Source of the DNA: Virgibacillus chiguensis
Lineage (GTDB): Bacteria; Bacillota; Bacilli; Bacillales; Amphibacillaceae
Reading direction: 5' to 3'
DNA: 64,000 nucleotides
NCBI RefSeq assembly: GCF_900129865.1
Contig: NZ_FQXD01000005.1
Span: 124,001 to 188,000 of the forward strand
Numbering within the stretch: position 1 is the stretch's first letter; every line of letters begins with the position of its first letter. Below are positions 17,580-26,214 of this stretch, piece by piece. Made by a program: the position numbers and the translations under genes. The notes beneath the pieces are model-generated. The model was given only the letters and a program-made list of their open reading frames with translations. It did not search any database and was not told the DNA's origin.

Positions 17580-17738
17580 ATGGCTAAGCAATTCGTAGCG
17601 ATGATGGGAGGGCTTATACTCACAATGGTCATTATTTCTATAATCGTTAATAAGTTATTATGGGGCAGTTTAATCGGTTTTGGAGTTGGTGTGGGGCTAA
17701 TGTATCTCTTTTTAAAGATAATGAAAAGAAAATTGTAA
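17580..17738 (+). CDS. Small membrane protein, 52 residues
   Basis: An ATG at 17580 (reading M-A-K-Q-F-V-A-M-M-G-G) opens a 52-residue frame that ends at TAA 17736-17738. It has two hydrophobic stretches (about residues 6-23 and 28-46) separated by NK, and a basic tail KIMKRKL, so two membrane helices with a cytosolic C-terminus are likely. AGGGGGG lies 4-10 nt upstream. It is 111 nt before greA-like on the same strand. No family is recognised. Confidence 0.6.
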   Translation: MAKQFVAMMGGLILTMVIISIIVNKLLWGSLIGFGVGVGLMYLFLKIMKRKL

Positions 17739-17849
17739 GCGACTGTATACTTCTAATACACGGAGTTCAGTTGTTCGCTCGTTTTCCTAAAATTATAGTA
17801 TGCTTGGGTTTAAGGGAATTGAATTGCTACGATCGTGGAGGAAAATGAT

Positions 17850-18323
17850 ATGAAAAAAACAATACCTGTAACAAAAGCAGGTTATGAAGAACTACAAGAG
17901 AAATGGAATACGTTAAAGGAAGAAAAATTGGTTGAGGCAAATAAACAAGTGAAGGCAGGCCGGGCATTTTGCGATTTTCATGAAGATCCTGAATTCGATA
18001 GATCTTTAGATGAGTTAAACAAAATACAGGAGCAAATCTCAGAATTAGAATCTATTCTTGCTCGTGCAGAAATAATTGGAGAAGCAAATAGCGACGTGGT
18101 TCAACATGGGGCGTTGGTGACGTTTAAAGAATACCCAGATGGCGAAGAAGAAACTTTTCAGGTTGTTAGTGCTGCAGAAGTAGATGCGAAAAAATTACAG
18201 ATCTCTGATAATTCCCCAATAGGGAGGGCATTACTTGGAAGGAAAATAAATGAGGAAGTGTCTGTAGAAACCCCTGCAGGAACGGTGAAGTTGCTTATAA
18301 CCAAAGTGCAATACAAGGTGTAA
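17850..18323 (+). CDS. GreA/GreB family transcript cleavage factor, probably a paralogue
   Basis: A 157-residue protein, the standard length of GreA. The N-terminal coiled coil (about 1-75) carries acidic tip residues in CDFHEDPEFD, where GreA normally has GDLSENAEYD, so the aspartate and glutamate that hold the catalytic Mg2+ are kept. The C-terminal FKBP-like domain follows (HGALVTFKEYPDGEEETFQVV to the end, with SPIGRALLGRK, the usual SPxGxALxG motif). It should rescue backtracked RNA polymerase. The tip differs enough from housekeeping GreA that I take it for a second copy; the housekeeping gene is not in the window. ATG at 17850 follows GGAGGAAAATGAT. Confidence 0.85.
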   Translation: MKKTIPVTKAGYEELQEKWNTLKEEKLVEANKQVKAGRAFCDFHEDPEFDRSLDELNKIQEQISELESILARAEIIGEANSDVVQHGALVTFKEYPDGEEETFQVVSAAEVDAKKLQISDNSPIGRALLGRKINEEVSVETPAGTVKLLITKVQYKV

Positions 18324-18522
18324 AACTGTTGCAAAAGTGACCTGTAAATATAGTACCGAAAGATGTATAAACAAGCAACGATGGTTAACTCCTCAGATAT
18401 GCTGGCAGTCTATTGGAAGTGAGAAACTACCATTTTCGTTATAATAGTTTATATATAGTTGTTGAAAAATTAATCTTTTTTAACGGTCTTTACGTTTTCT
18501 GATTCTACTATTTTTTTGTTCT

Positions 18523-18617
18523 ACTATAGGAAAGTACAAAAATTTAAAGGTCTATAGTATAAGAAAAACGATGCCATTCGCCATAAGACTTGGCGACAAG
18601 CTAAGTTATTCTAAAAA
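18523..18617 (+). repeat. Family A repeat, near-consensus copy
   Basis: TACTATAGGAAAGTACAAAA and TCTATAGTATAAGAAAAAC form an 8-bp stem (TACTATAG / CTATAGTA). Then come CCATTCGCCATAAGACTTGG and AAGCTAAGTTATTCTA as the second hairpin. The rest of the gap 18324-18770 shows nothing else that I recognise. Confidence 0.85.
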
Positions 18618-18770
18618 CAAAGTCCTTCTAATGTGCGATGAGTAATCTTCTTTTAGTGGCTTAAAAACATAGTTGACATAAGTAAACGTTCAATGCACTG
18701 GAAAGGATAATGGTTAATGAAAAGGTTCAGTAACTGGCTTTGCTAATATAAATAGATAGGAAGCGTTTTT

Positions 18771-19190
18771 ATGAAGAACAAAAAATATATCATTGCTTTA
18801 ACGGTTTTATCGGCATTTTTATTTAGTGCGTTAATTATCGCAGGTTCGTTGTCGCCTTTATCGGAAATGGGGGACAATGCAAATCAATTTAACTCAGTAG
18901 GCATGTGGCTTTCTATTGCTATGATACTTTTTTTCTACCTTATTCCAGTAATACTATATGCAATCGGATTAAATTGGATCAAGATAATAATGGCTATATT
19001 TTGTGTCATCGGCATTGTTATATTGCTATCAACAATTGTTATCGTACTTATAATTGGATTAGTCAATCATAACATGTTGCAACTAAGTAGTGTTCTTATT
19101 GTGAGTATCCTAGGTGTTATCATAAACATTGTGTGGCTTATTGTTGCGTTTTGGAAAAATCGAGGTAAAGCTTCGGGCTTGTCTTCTTGA
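18771..19190 (+). CDS. Four-helix membrane protein, possibly DUF5391
   Basis: A 139-residue protein with four clear hydrophobic segments (about residues 6-28, 42-66, 70-97 and 104-128), a basic start MKNKK and a polar C-terminus KNRGKASG. The loop SLSPLSEMGDNANQFNSVGMW recalls the DUF5391 family of Bacillus, but this is from memory. Function unknown. The ribosome binding site AGGAAG lies about 7 nt upstream of ATG 18771. It is a single gene followed by the LysR regulator on the same strand. Confidence 0.6.
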   Translation: MKNKKYIIALTVLSAFLFSALIIAGSLSPLSEMGDNANQFNSVGMWLSIAMILFFYLIPVILYAIGLNWIKIIMAIFCVIGIVILLSTIVIVLIIGLVNHNMLQLSSVLIVSILGVIINIVWLIVAFWKNRGKASGLSS

Positions 19191-19353
19191 TAAATAAGTA
19201 AAGGTGATTTTTATTCCGGATACATTTCATTGTGCTTTTATTGCTAAATTTTAAAGACAGATACATGCTAGAATAAGTTAAAATATTATCAAGTATTCTC
19301 ATTTAGTGTCGTCTGCTTTAAATTTTGGTTAAACAGAGGAGAAGATAATATTA

Positions 19354-20244
19354 ATGGATATTCGTGAGTTAAAATATTTTATAGAAATTGTAAAAAAGAA
19401 GAACTTTACGTTAGCTGCAAAAAATCTTCATATATCCCAACCAGCCTTGAGCAAAACAATGAAAAACTTGGAGTCTGAATTAGAAGTACAGTTGTTAGAT
19501 CGATCAGATAAAGAAATAAAACTAACTGAAATCGGCCAACTATTTTTTGTCCAGGCGGAAGCTGTTTTAAATGCTTTTGATTCATTGAAGGCATCTCTTT
19601 ATGACCAAAGCAAGTTGAATAAAGGAGAAGTGATTGTCGGGCTACCACCCGTAATAGGATCTAGTATATTTGTCAAAGTGTTAACAACATTTAAAGAAAG
19701 TTTCCCTGATATCAAATTGCATATTATAGAAAATGGCGCGAAGATGGTCGAGCATAATTTATATAACGGCAAAATTGATCTAGGGGTAGTAATAGCTCCT
19801 GTGGACGAAAACCAGTTTGAATATATACCAATTATGGAGGATGAAAGTGTTTTAGTTGTCCATCATCATCATCCTTTGGCGCAGAGAGAAGCTGTTTCCA
19901 TTGCAAACTTAAAAGAAGAAGAATTCCTTCTTTTGGATAAAACGTTTATGCTCCATCACCATGTTGTTCAGTATTGTCAGGACGCAGGGTTTAAGCCTAA
20001 TATTTTATTTGAAAGTTCTCAGTGGGATTTTCTTGTGGAACTTGTTGCGCAAAATCAAGGGGTTACTATCCTCCCTCGACCAATTTTGTCACGGGTGGAA
20101 AACAGACAAATACACATTATACCTATCCGTCCTAATTGTTTAAAGTGGAAAGTGGGATTCCTCTTAAATAGAGAGCAATATGTTACACATGTAATGAAAG
20201 TTTTTATTGATCATACTGTTCGTACAGTTGCAACATGTGAATGA
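19354..20244 (+). CDS. LysR family transcriptional regulator
   Basis: A 296-residue LTTR. The N-terminal winged helix (MDIRELKYFIEIVKKKNFTL, AAKNLHISQPALSKTMKNLE) is typical, and an effector domain follows from about residue 90 (GEVIVGLPPVIGSSIF, then the acid-binding-type fold). It resembles the CidR/AlsR/YwbI branch, which senses small organic acids, but that placement is tentative. It lies about 800 nt upstream of the SDR/thiolase/CoA-transferase cluster on the same strand, separated by repeats, so control of that cluster is a guess from proximity. ATG at 19354 follows AGAGGAGAAGAT. Confidence 0.85.
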   Translation: MDIRELKYFIEIVKKKNFTLAAKNLHISQPALSKTMKNLESELEVQLLDRSDKEIKLTEIGQLFFVQAEAVLNAFDSLKASLYDQSKLNKGEVIVGLPPVIGSSIFVKVLTTFKESFPDIKLHIIENGAKMVEHNLYNGKIDLGVVIAPVDENQFEYIPIMEDESVLVVHHHHPLAQREAVSIANLKEEEFLLLDKTFMLHHHVVQYCQDAGFKPNILFESSQWDFLVELVAQNQGVTILPRPILSRVENRQIHIIPIRPNCLKWKVGFLLNREQYVTHVMKVFIDHTVRTVATCE

Positions 20245-20415
20245 AAAAGTATAGTAATTGCGTATAAAAGAGCAGTTTAAAAAGTCTAAGATTTGCTTCC
20301 TACCACAGTGCTGTCATACTGTGGTTTTTTACGTCCTAAGAAATATGATCATTCTTATTCAGGTTCCCCATTGTTTTATATGAAAATATATCATTAAGCT
20401 AAGGAGAGTACCTTT

Positions 20416-20517
20416 GGATAAATATAGCGGTACATTATTATAGTGGTTATGGTATAAGCAAAAAAAGATAGCCTTCTTCTCAAGGCTTAGCTCAATAATC
20501 TAAGCTTTTTTATAAAA
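20416..20517 (+). repeat. Decayed family A repeat
   Basis: TATTATAGTGGTTATGGTATAAGC followed by AAGGCTTAGC and AATCTAAGCTTTTTTA. The outline of family A is kept, but both stems have changed. A family B copy follows after about 12 nt. Confidence 0.55.
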
Positions 20518-20529
20518 TTTAGCAGCTGT

Positions 20530-20763
20530 GGATAAACTTACTAAGTTATGTAGCCACGTCCTGCTCCAGCGCCCAGCAACTAGGCTACTTCACTCCATTG
20601 CCTAAGCTAAGTCATCATCGGTTCGTTCTAAATAGGAAGGCCGACTAAAGACGGGCTTGCCGGAGGGCGCCGGCATACTCCTGTTGCAGGAGCATGATTC
20701 CTAAAACTTTCGTTGATTCGTTCCAGTAGCTACGTTGCTAAACGGCGCCCTGAGCCTTTGTTA
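20530..20763 (+). repeat. Family B repeat, full copy
   Basis: Matches 7331-7575 and 58212-58473 over its whole length: AGCAACTAGGCTACTTCAC, TCATCATCGGTTCGTTC, AGGAAGGCCGACTAAA, the palindromic GCCGGAGGGCGCCGGC, CTCCTGTTGCAGGAG and the end CCTGAGCCTTTGTT. Directly after it are CTATAGGAA and CTTTCGCCATAAG, another family A fragment. Confidence 0.85.
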
Positions 20764-20947
20764 TACTATAGGAACTACAGCTTTCGCCATAAGCCTATTT
20801 TTTCTAAAGATGGATAGTGCGGTTATTTCTACCTGTATAGGAAAATCTTCACTGTCTATAACTATTAGTTATTACTCCAAGAACTTTTATGTATTATACA
20901 ACGGGTTTATATAGGATTATGATTATAAATAGTTCATATCAATTAAT

Positions 20948-20961
20948 TGTAAACGCATTCT
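20948..20961 (+). promoter_or_regulatory. cre-like site before the SDR gene
   Basis: TGTAAACGCATTCT agrees with the CcpA consensus TGWAARCGYTWNCW at 13 of 14 positions. It lies 82 nt before the SDR start. An almost identical site lies at 23245 inside the same cluster, which supports carbon-catabolite control. Confidence 0.6.
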
Positions 20962-21042
20962 AAATGGAAATATTGTTGTTTTTTTATAACTAATAATTAT
21001 AGTTGGGTATGAAAAGTGAAAGTAGAAAGGAAGAGGTGTTAG

Positions 21043-21771
21043 ATGATGAAACAATTAAAAGACAAAGTCGTCGTGGTAACTGGGGGAGCACAAGGATTAG
21101 GTAAGGCGATGTGTGAGCGATTTGCTTATGAAGGAGCTGAAGTTGTTTATTCGTTAGATTTACAAAAAGGGAATCTCACAGCAGATAATGTAAAACATCA
21201 GGAGTTAGATGTTACAAACATAGCGGAGATTGACTCTTGTATTCAATCGGTCAAAGAAGCGTACGGTCGCATCGATGTTTTAGTCAATAATGCAGGGGTC
21301 ACTCGTGATGCATTGACACAGAAAATGGATGATAATAAATGGGAATCAGTAATGGATATCAACTTAAAGGGTGTTTTTCATATGACGAAGGCGATTGCTC
21401 CCATTATGATGGAGAACGGGTCTGGTTCTATTATTAATATTTCGTCCATTGTAGGTCTTTATGGAAATATTGGCCAAGCAAACTATGCTGCTACGAAGGC
21501 AGGAGTCATAGGAATGAGCTATACATGGGCAAAAGAATTTACGCGTAAAGGTGCTGCTGTACGTACGAATGTGATTGCTCCCGGCTTTATTGAAACGGAT
21601 ATGATGAAAACGGTTCCGGAAAAGGTGTTGCAGCCGCTTCGTGATCAAACACCATTAAAAAGATTAGGACGTCCTGAGGAAGTGGCAAATGCGGCGTTAT
21701 TCTTAGCGAGTGATGAGTCGAGTTATGTAAATGGTCATGTGCTTTCCGTAGATGGTGGATTAAGGCTGTAA
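21043..21771 (+). CDS. Short-chain dehydrogenase/reductase, FabG or acetoacetyl-CoA reductase type
   Basis: A 242-residue classical SDR: cofactor loop TGGAQGLGKA near residue 14, NNAG, catalytic Ser in ISSIVGLYG, Y-x-x-x-K as YAATK, and the C-terminal GHVLSVDGGL. The pair ending LDLQ after the second strand suggests NAD rather than NADP, but this is weak. It is annotated in most genomes as 3-oxoacyl-ACP reductase; next to a thiolase and a CoA-transferase, a 3-hydroxyacyl-CoA or 3-hydroxybutyrate role is more likely. It is 16 nt upstream of the thiolase gene, clearly one operon. AGGAAGAGG precedes ATG 21043. Confidence 0.88.
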   Translation: MMKQLKDKVVVVTGGAQGLGKAMCERFAYEGAEVVYSLDLQKGNLTADNVKHQELDVTNIAEIDSCIQSVKEAYGRIDVLVNNAGVTRDALTQKMDDNKWESVMDINLKGVFHMTKAIAPIMMENGSGSIINISSIVGLYGNIGQANYAATKAGVIGMSYTWAKEFTRKGAAVRTNVIAPGFIETDMMKTVPEKVLQPLRDQTPLKRLGRPEEVANAALFLASDESSYVNGHVLSVDGGLRL

Positions 21772-21787
21772 AATAGGAGGTTTACTA

Positions 21788-22999
21788 ATGACAAAAGTAT
21801 ATGTAATAGATGCTAGACGAAGTGCGATTGGATCTTTTTTAGGTACAATTGCTTCTGTACCGCCCAGTGATTTAGCTGCTCAAGTAATGAAGAGTATCAT
21901 TCAGCACCATCAACTAAATGGTAGTGAAATAGACGAGGTAGTTATTGGAAATGTGTTATCTGCGGGGCAGGGGCAAAACATTGCTAGACAAGCAAGTATA
22001 AAAGCTGGAATACCTGTATCCGTTCCGGCTTATACAATGAATATGGTTTGTGGCAGTGGCATGAAATCTTTAATGACTGCTTATAGTAACATTTTAGCTA
22101 ATATGGCTGATCTTATGTTAGTTGGTGGCGTTGAAGTGATGTCACAGGCTCCTTTCGTAACAACGGCAGAAGTTAGAACTGGTAAGAAGCTTGGGAACCT
22201 TCAATTGCATGACAGTATGGTTCAAGATGGTTTAACCGATGCATTTCATCATTATCATATGGGGATAACTGCTGAGAATATTGCTGAAAGATATCATATA
22301 ACCAGAGAAGAGCAGGACAGATTTGCTCTAAAATCGCAGCAACGAGCTATCAAAGCAAAGGATAGTGGTCGTTTTGAAGCTGAAATTGTACCTGTGGAGT
22401 TTATGGATCGTAAAAAGCATCTTATGACATTTAAAGAAGATGAATATCCCAATTACTCTACTACTTTTGATAAGCTCGCCCGTTTAAGACCAGCGTTTAA
22501 GAAGGATGGGACGGTTACTGCTGGAAATGCTTCTGGCATTAATGATGGAGCAGCTATCCTCTTAGTAGCTTCTGAAGCTGCAGTAATGAAATATCAGCTT
22601 GAGCCAATTGCTGAGATTGTTGCGGTTGGACAAGGTGGAATAGACCCAGCTGTTATGGGGTTAGGTCCTGTAAAAGCAATTCAACATCTATTTAGTAAAA
22701 CAGATGTGAATCCAGAACAGGTGGAGCTAATAGAGTTAAATGAAGCATTTGCTTCTCAATCTATCGGAGTAATCAAGGAGCTTCAGGAAATGTATGGTTG
22801 GACGAAAGAATGGATCGAATCAACTGTAAATGTTAATGGTGGAGCTATCGCGCTAGGTCATCCTTTAGGGGCTTCCGGTGCGCGGATTATTACTACACTT
22901 GTACATGAAATGCAAAAGCGAACGATAACATATGGGCTCGCATCTCTTTGTATTGGTGGAGGAATGGGTACAGCTACACTATTAAAATCGATAGAGTAG
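21788..22999 (+). CDS. Acetyl-CoA C-acetyltransferase (thiolase)
   Basis: A 403-residue thiolase. The acyl-accepting Cys88 lies in NMVCGSGMKS, the histidine in GGAIALGHPLGASG and the proton-relay cysteine in SLCIGGGMGTA. It condenses two acetyl-CoA or cleaves acetoacetyl-CoA. With the SDR before it and the ketoacid CoA-transferase after it, it fits breakdown or formation of acetoacetate/3-hydroxybutyrate. AGGAGG lies 5-10 nt upstream. A hairpin in the 340-nt gap that follows separates it from the CoA-transferase gene. Confidence 0.92.
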   Translation: MTKVYVIDARRSAIGSFLGTIASVPPSDLAAQVMKSIIQHHQLNGSEIDEVVIGNVLSAGQGQNIARQASIKAGIPVSVPAYTMNMVCGSGMKSLMTAYSNILANMADLMLVGGVEVMSQAPFVTTAEVRTGKKLGNLQLHDSMVQDGLTDAFHHYHMGITAENIAERYHITREEQDRFALKSQQRAIKAKDSGRFEAEIVPVEFMDRKKHLMTFKEDEYPNYSTTFDKLARLRPAFKKDGTVTAGNASGINDGAAILLVASEAAVMKYQLEPIAEIVAVGQGGIDPAVMGLGPVKAIQHLFSKTDVNPEQVELIELNEAFASQSIGVIKELQEMYGWTKEWIESTVNVNGGAIALGHPLGASGARIITTLVHEMQKRTITYGLASLCIGGGMGTATLLKSIE

Positions 23000-23109
23000 T
23001 CCGTATCTGAAATTGGGCGTTGAGATTGTGTGAGATTGTCCTGCATTAAAGTGCTGTAAGTTTCCTGGTTTAAATGAAGGGGTCACATACACGTTTTTTA
23101 GTACAGATA

Positions 23110-23155
23110 ACAGCACCTAAATAACCAATTTGACTTAGAGGCCTTTAGGTGCTGT
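23110..23155 (+). terminator. Hairpin between thiolase and CoA-transferase genes
   Basis: A perfect 12-bp stem (ACAGCACCTAAA with TTTAGGTGCTGT) and a 22-nt loop. No T-run follows, so it may lower read-through or protect the upstream mRNA rather than end transcription. A related piece, ACAACACCTAAATAA, occurs at 29069. Confidence 0.5.
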
Positions 23156-23244
23156 CTAAGTAGTATGAACAATTAGTGGGAGAAAAAAAGCAACACATAA
23201 GCGTGAAGAAGGAACAGTTTCTCGTAAATCACCGAGAACAGTTA

Positions 23245-23258
23245 TGAAAACGCATTCT
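23245..23258 (+). promoter_or_regulatory. cre-like site before the CoA-transferase gene
   Basis: TGAAAACGCATTCT matches the cre consensus at 13 of 14 positions and differs from the site at 20948 by one base. An inverted repeat CTTGAAA-TAG-TTTCAAG lies just after it at 23286-23302. Confidence 0.55.
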
Positions 23259-23339
23259 GTTTTGCTCTGGCGAATAGTTTCCAGACTTGAAATAGTTTCA
23301 AGTTATGTAAAGATCATGAAACATAAAGGTGTGAAAGAG

Positions 23340-24950
23340 ATGAAAGATAACTTACAATTTATGTCTGCTCAAGAAGCAGTACATTTGATTAACACAGGTG
23401 ATAGAGTTGGAATAGGGGGATTTATTGGTACCGGAGTTGCTGAGGAAATTCATATGGCAATTGAAAATAAATACATCGAAACGAATACACCACAAAACCT
23501 AACGTTAATCTATGCCGCTGGTATAGGGGATGGAAATGGTGCATCCAAGGGGCTTAATCACTACGCTCATGAAGGATTAATTAAACGAGTAATAGGAGGG
23601 CATTGGGGAATGGCTCCTCGTCTCGCTCCACTCGTCGCAGAGAATAAGTTAGAAGCATATAATTTACCGCAAGGGGTTATTACACAGCTCATTCGTGAAA
23701 GTGCAGCAGGTCATCCGCGTTTAATCTCCCATGTCGGTTTAGGGACTTTTGTTGATCCTGATTTGGACGGCGGTAAGTTAAATGCAGTTACCTCGGAGGA
23801 TATTGTTGAAAAAATTCAATTTGATGGTCAAGATTATTTAGCGTATAAAACACTGCCGATAGATGTTGCTATTTTAAAAGGTACAACTGCTGATGAAAAA
23901 GGAAATATAAGTTTAGAAGATGAACCACTAACTTTAAATGTTCTATCCTTTGCTATGAATGCCAGAAACAATGGCGGAAAAGTAATTGTTCAAGTTGAAA
24001 AGGTTGTACGGGAATCTTCACTAAATCCTAAAAATGTTCACATTCCTCATGTCTTAGTTGATGCTATCGTCGTTGTAGAAAATAAAGAAAACCATATGCA
24101 AACATTCGGCACACAATACAATGAAGCTTTTATACGTAGTGATTTGATTGTTGATGATAAAAAATCTATCTATCCATTAAATATACGCAAAGTAATCGCA
24201 AGACGCAGTGCGAAGACTTTAACCCAATCAATGAAAGTAATTAATTATGGGATTGGTGTTCCAGAAGTGGTAGCTAATGTATTAAGTGAAGAAGGACAGG
24301 AAGACCATTTCATCCCCACGATTGAACCAGGCATATTTGGGGGAACTCCAGTTGGCGGACTTGATTTTGGATGCTCCATAAACCCGGACGCGATTATTGA
24401 TGAATCGTATATGTTTGATTACTACGATGGAGGAGGACTAGATATAGCCTTTTTAGGATTGGCTCAATGTGACAATAAAGGTAATGTAAACGTTTCAAAA
24501 TTCGGACCTAAAATTGCGGGCTGTGGTGGATTTATTAACATTACACAAAATGCCAAAAAGCTTGTCTTTTGTGGGACATTTACAGCTGGCGGGTTAAAAA
24601 TGGAAGTATGTGATGGAAGGTTAGTAATCGTACAGGAAGGAAAAGTGAAAAAATTTACCAGCGATGTAGAGCAAATTACCTTCAGTGGAAAAGTAGCGAA
24701 ACAAAATGAAAAATCTGTTTTGTATGTAACGGAGAGAGCTGTGTTTGAACTACGTAAAAATGGATTGACATTAATAGAAATAGCTCCAGGAATCGATGTA
24801 GAAAGAGATGTCTTGGCACAAATGGAATTTACACCACTGATTAGCAAGGACTTAACATTAATGGATAAAGCAATTTTTAAAGAAGGTCCTATGGGGCTCA
24901 TATTTCATCAGAGTAAGCAAGATATGGGTAGTGATTTTCTCACAAAATAA
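23340..24950 (+). CDS. Class I CoA-transferase, fused alpha-beta (ketoacid or propionate type)
   Basis: A 536-residue protein with both CoA-transferase domains on one chain, as in E. coli YdiF and propionate CoA-transferases. The N-terminal half starts FMSAQEAVHLINTGDRVGIGGF. The catalytic glutamate is Glu329 in TIEPGIFGG, in the second half. It moves CoA between short acids such as acetate, propionate, acetoacetate or 3-hydroxybutyrate. ATG at 23340 follows AAAGGTG; the longer frame from 23244 would read through the cre-like site and is rejected. The MFS gene starts 17 nt later, so the two are co-transcribed. Confidence 0.9.
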   Translation: MKDNLQFMSAQEAVHLINTGDRVGIGGFIGTGVAEEIHMAIENKYIETNTPQNLTLIYAAGIGDGNGASKGLNHYAHEGLIKRVIGGHWGMAPRLAPLVAENKLEAYNLPQGVITQLIRESAAGHPRLISHVGLGTFVDPDLDGGKLNAVTSEDIVEKIQFDGQDYLAYKTLPIDVAILKGTTADEKGNISLEDEPLTLNVLSFAMNARNNGGKVIVQVEKVVRESSLNPKNVHIPHVLVDAIVVVENKENHMQTFGTQYNEAFIRSDLIVDDKKSIYPLNIRKVIARRSAKTLTQSMKVINYGIGVPEVVANVLSEEGQEDHFIPTIEPGIFGGTPVGGLDFGCSINPDAIIDESYMFDYYDGGGLDIAFLGLAQCDNKGNVNVSKFGPKIAGCGGFINITQNAKKLVFCGTFTAGGLKMEVCDGRLVIVQEGKVKKFTSDVEQITFSGKVAKQNEKSVLYVTERAVFELRKNGLTLIEIAPGIDVERDVLAQMEFTPLISKDLTLMDKAIFKEGPMGLIFHQSKQDMGSDFLTK

Positions 24951-24967
24951 AGATTGGGGATAGCACG

Positions 24968-26188
24968 ATGAATGAAGCGATTCAGAAAAATGGCGTTAGG
25001 GCATATATCATGGAAACGATTATGTTTTTTACGTATGCATTTTTTGCGGTTAGCTGGATTGCGGGGACGACACTGACCCCGCAAATTATGGAGCATTTTA
25101 AGTTGACAGATTTTGCTTCCGCGACATTTATTTCAAATGCAATTACGGTTGCTAAAATTATAGGTAATCTACTAGCAGCATGGTTTTTGGTTAAACTACA
25201 ACCGAAAAAAGCAATTGCTTTTGCTTCGTTGTTAATTGTACTCGGAAGTGGTTTAGGTGTGTTCGTAACGGAATATTGGATGTTTGTTGTAACAAGGTTT
25301 ATTACTGGTTTTGGGGGAGCTCTATATATTGTATATTTTGGACCAATTGTTATTCGTTATTTTGATCCAAAACGACGCTCTACTATTAATGGGATTAATG
25401 CAGCGGCTTATAATGTGGGAAGTATTATTGCTATGGTTGTTGTAACACCTGTTTTTACGTGGCTAGTAACTTGGCAAAATAGTATCCTGTTTTTTACAGC
25501 CTGTAGTCTTGTGTTATTCGTATTATGGCTCATATTTGGGGAAGATTTTGAACTAAATCAAACCTCTAACGATCAAAAAACGGTGAAAGCATACACATTT
25601 AAAGATGGTTTAAAGGATAAGTTTAATTATGTCTTTCCGTTTACTTATGCTGGCTTGTTATTGTTATATATTGTTATTCTTACAATTTTCCCAGTTTCAG
25701 ATAGTGCTGCAATCAATCCAAAAACGCTGAGTACAGTAGTAGCGATCGCCGGAGTAGTCGGAACGATATTTGGAATTATGGTAACGAAGCGATTTGCTCG
25801 CCGTTTGCCAGTACTTCGTTGGTCAGGGCTAGCGATGACGGTATCAGCTGTAATCATGGTCATGACAACATCGGGTGCATTGGCGTTAGCTATGGCAGCA
25901 CTGGTCGGATTCTTCATGTTCTTGCCAATGACAGCATTGGTTACGATTCCACAAGAGCTTCCTGATATGACACCAAGCAAATTAACGTTAATCATGGGAT
26001 TCTTCTGGTCGTTTGCTTATATGTTTGAAACGGTTGCCTATTATTTTGTGGGAGTGTTAATTGATGTATCTGGCTTCCAGGCTGGATTATATTGTGCGAT
26101 TCTATTAAGCTTATCATTTTTTATTGGTTCCTTCTTACTACCAGAAACAGGAGGGAAGACAGAAGATCAAAAGCAAGCAATCAGCTAA
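24968..26188 (+). CDS. MFS transporter, organic-anion type
   Basis: A 406-residue protein with 12 hydrophobic segments and a central loop near residue 200. The pattern PKKAIAFASLLIVLGSGLG after helix 2, and the long loop between helices 6 and 7 (FGEDFELNQTSNDQKTVKAY), fit MFS carriers of the NarK/CynX/OxlT neighbourhood. Given the operon, import or export of a short organic acid (acetoacetate, 3-hydroxybutyrate or similar) is the natural guess; nothing in the sequence proves it. It lies between the CoA-transferase and MetX-like genes with gaps of 17 and 26 nt. Confidence 0.85.
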   Translation: MNEAIQKNGVRAYIMETIMFFTYAFFAVSWIAGTTLTPQIMEHFKLTDFASATFISNAITVAKIIGNLLAAWFLVKLQPKKAIAFASLLIVLGSGLGVFVTEYWMFVVTRFITGFGGALYIVYFGPIVIRYFDPKRRSTINGINAAAYNVGSIIAMVVVTPVFTWLVTWQNSILFFTACSLVLFVLWLIFGEDFELNQTSNDQKTVKAYTFKDGLKDKFNYVFPFTYAGLLLLYIVILTIFPVSDSAAINPKTLSTVVAIAGVVGTIFGIMVTKRFARRLPVLRWSGLAMTVSAVIMVMTTSGALALAMAALVGFFMFLPMTALVTIPQELPDMTPSKLTLIMGFFWSFAYMFETVAYYFVGVLIDVSGFQAGLYCAILLSLSFFIGSFLLPETGGKTEDQKQAIS

Positions 26189-26214
26189 AGAAATGATGAA
26201 AGGGAGGCTTTACG

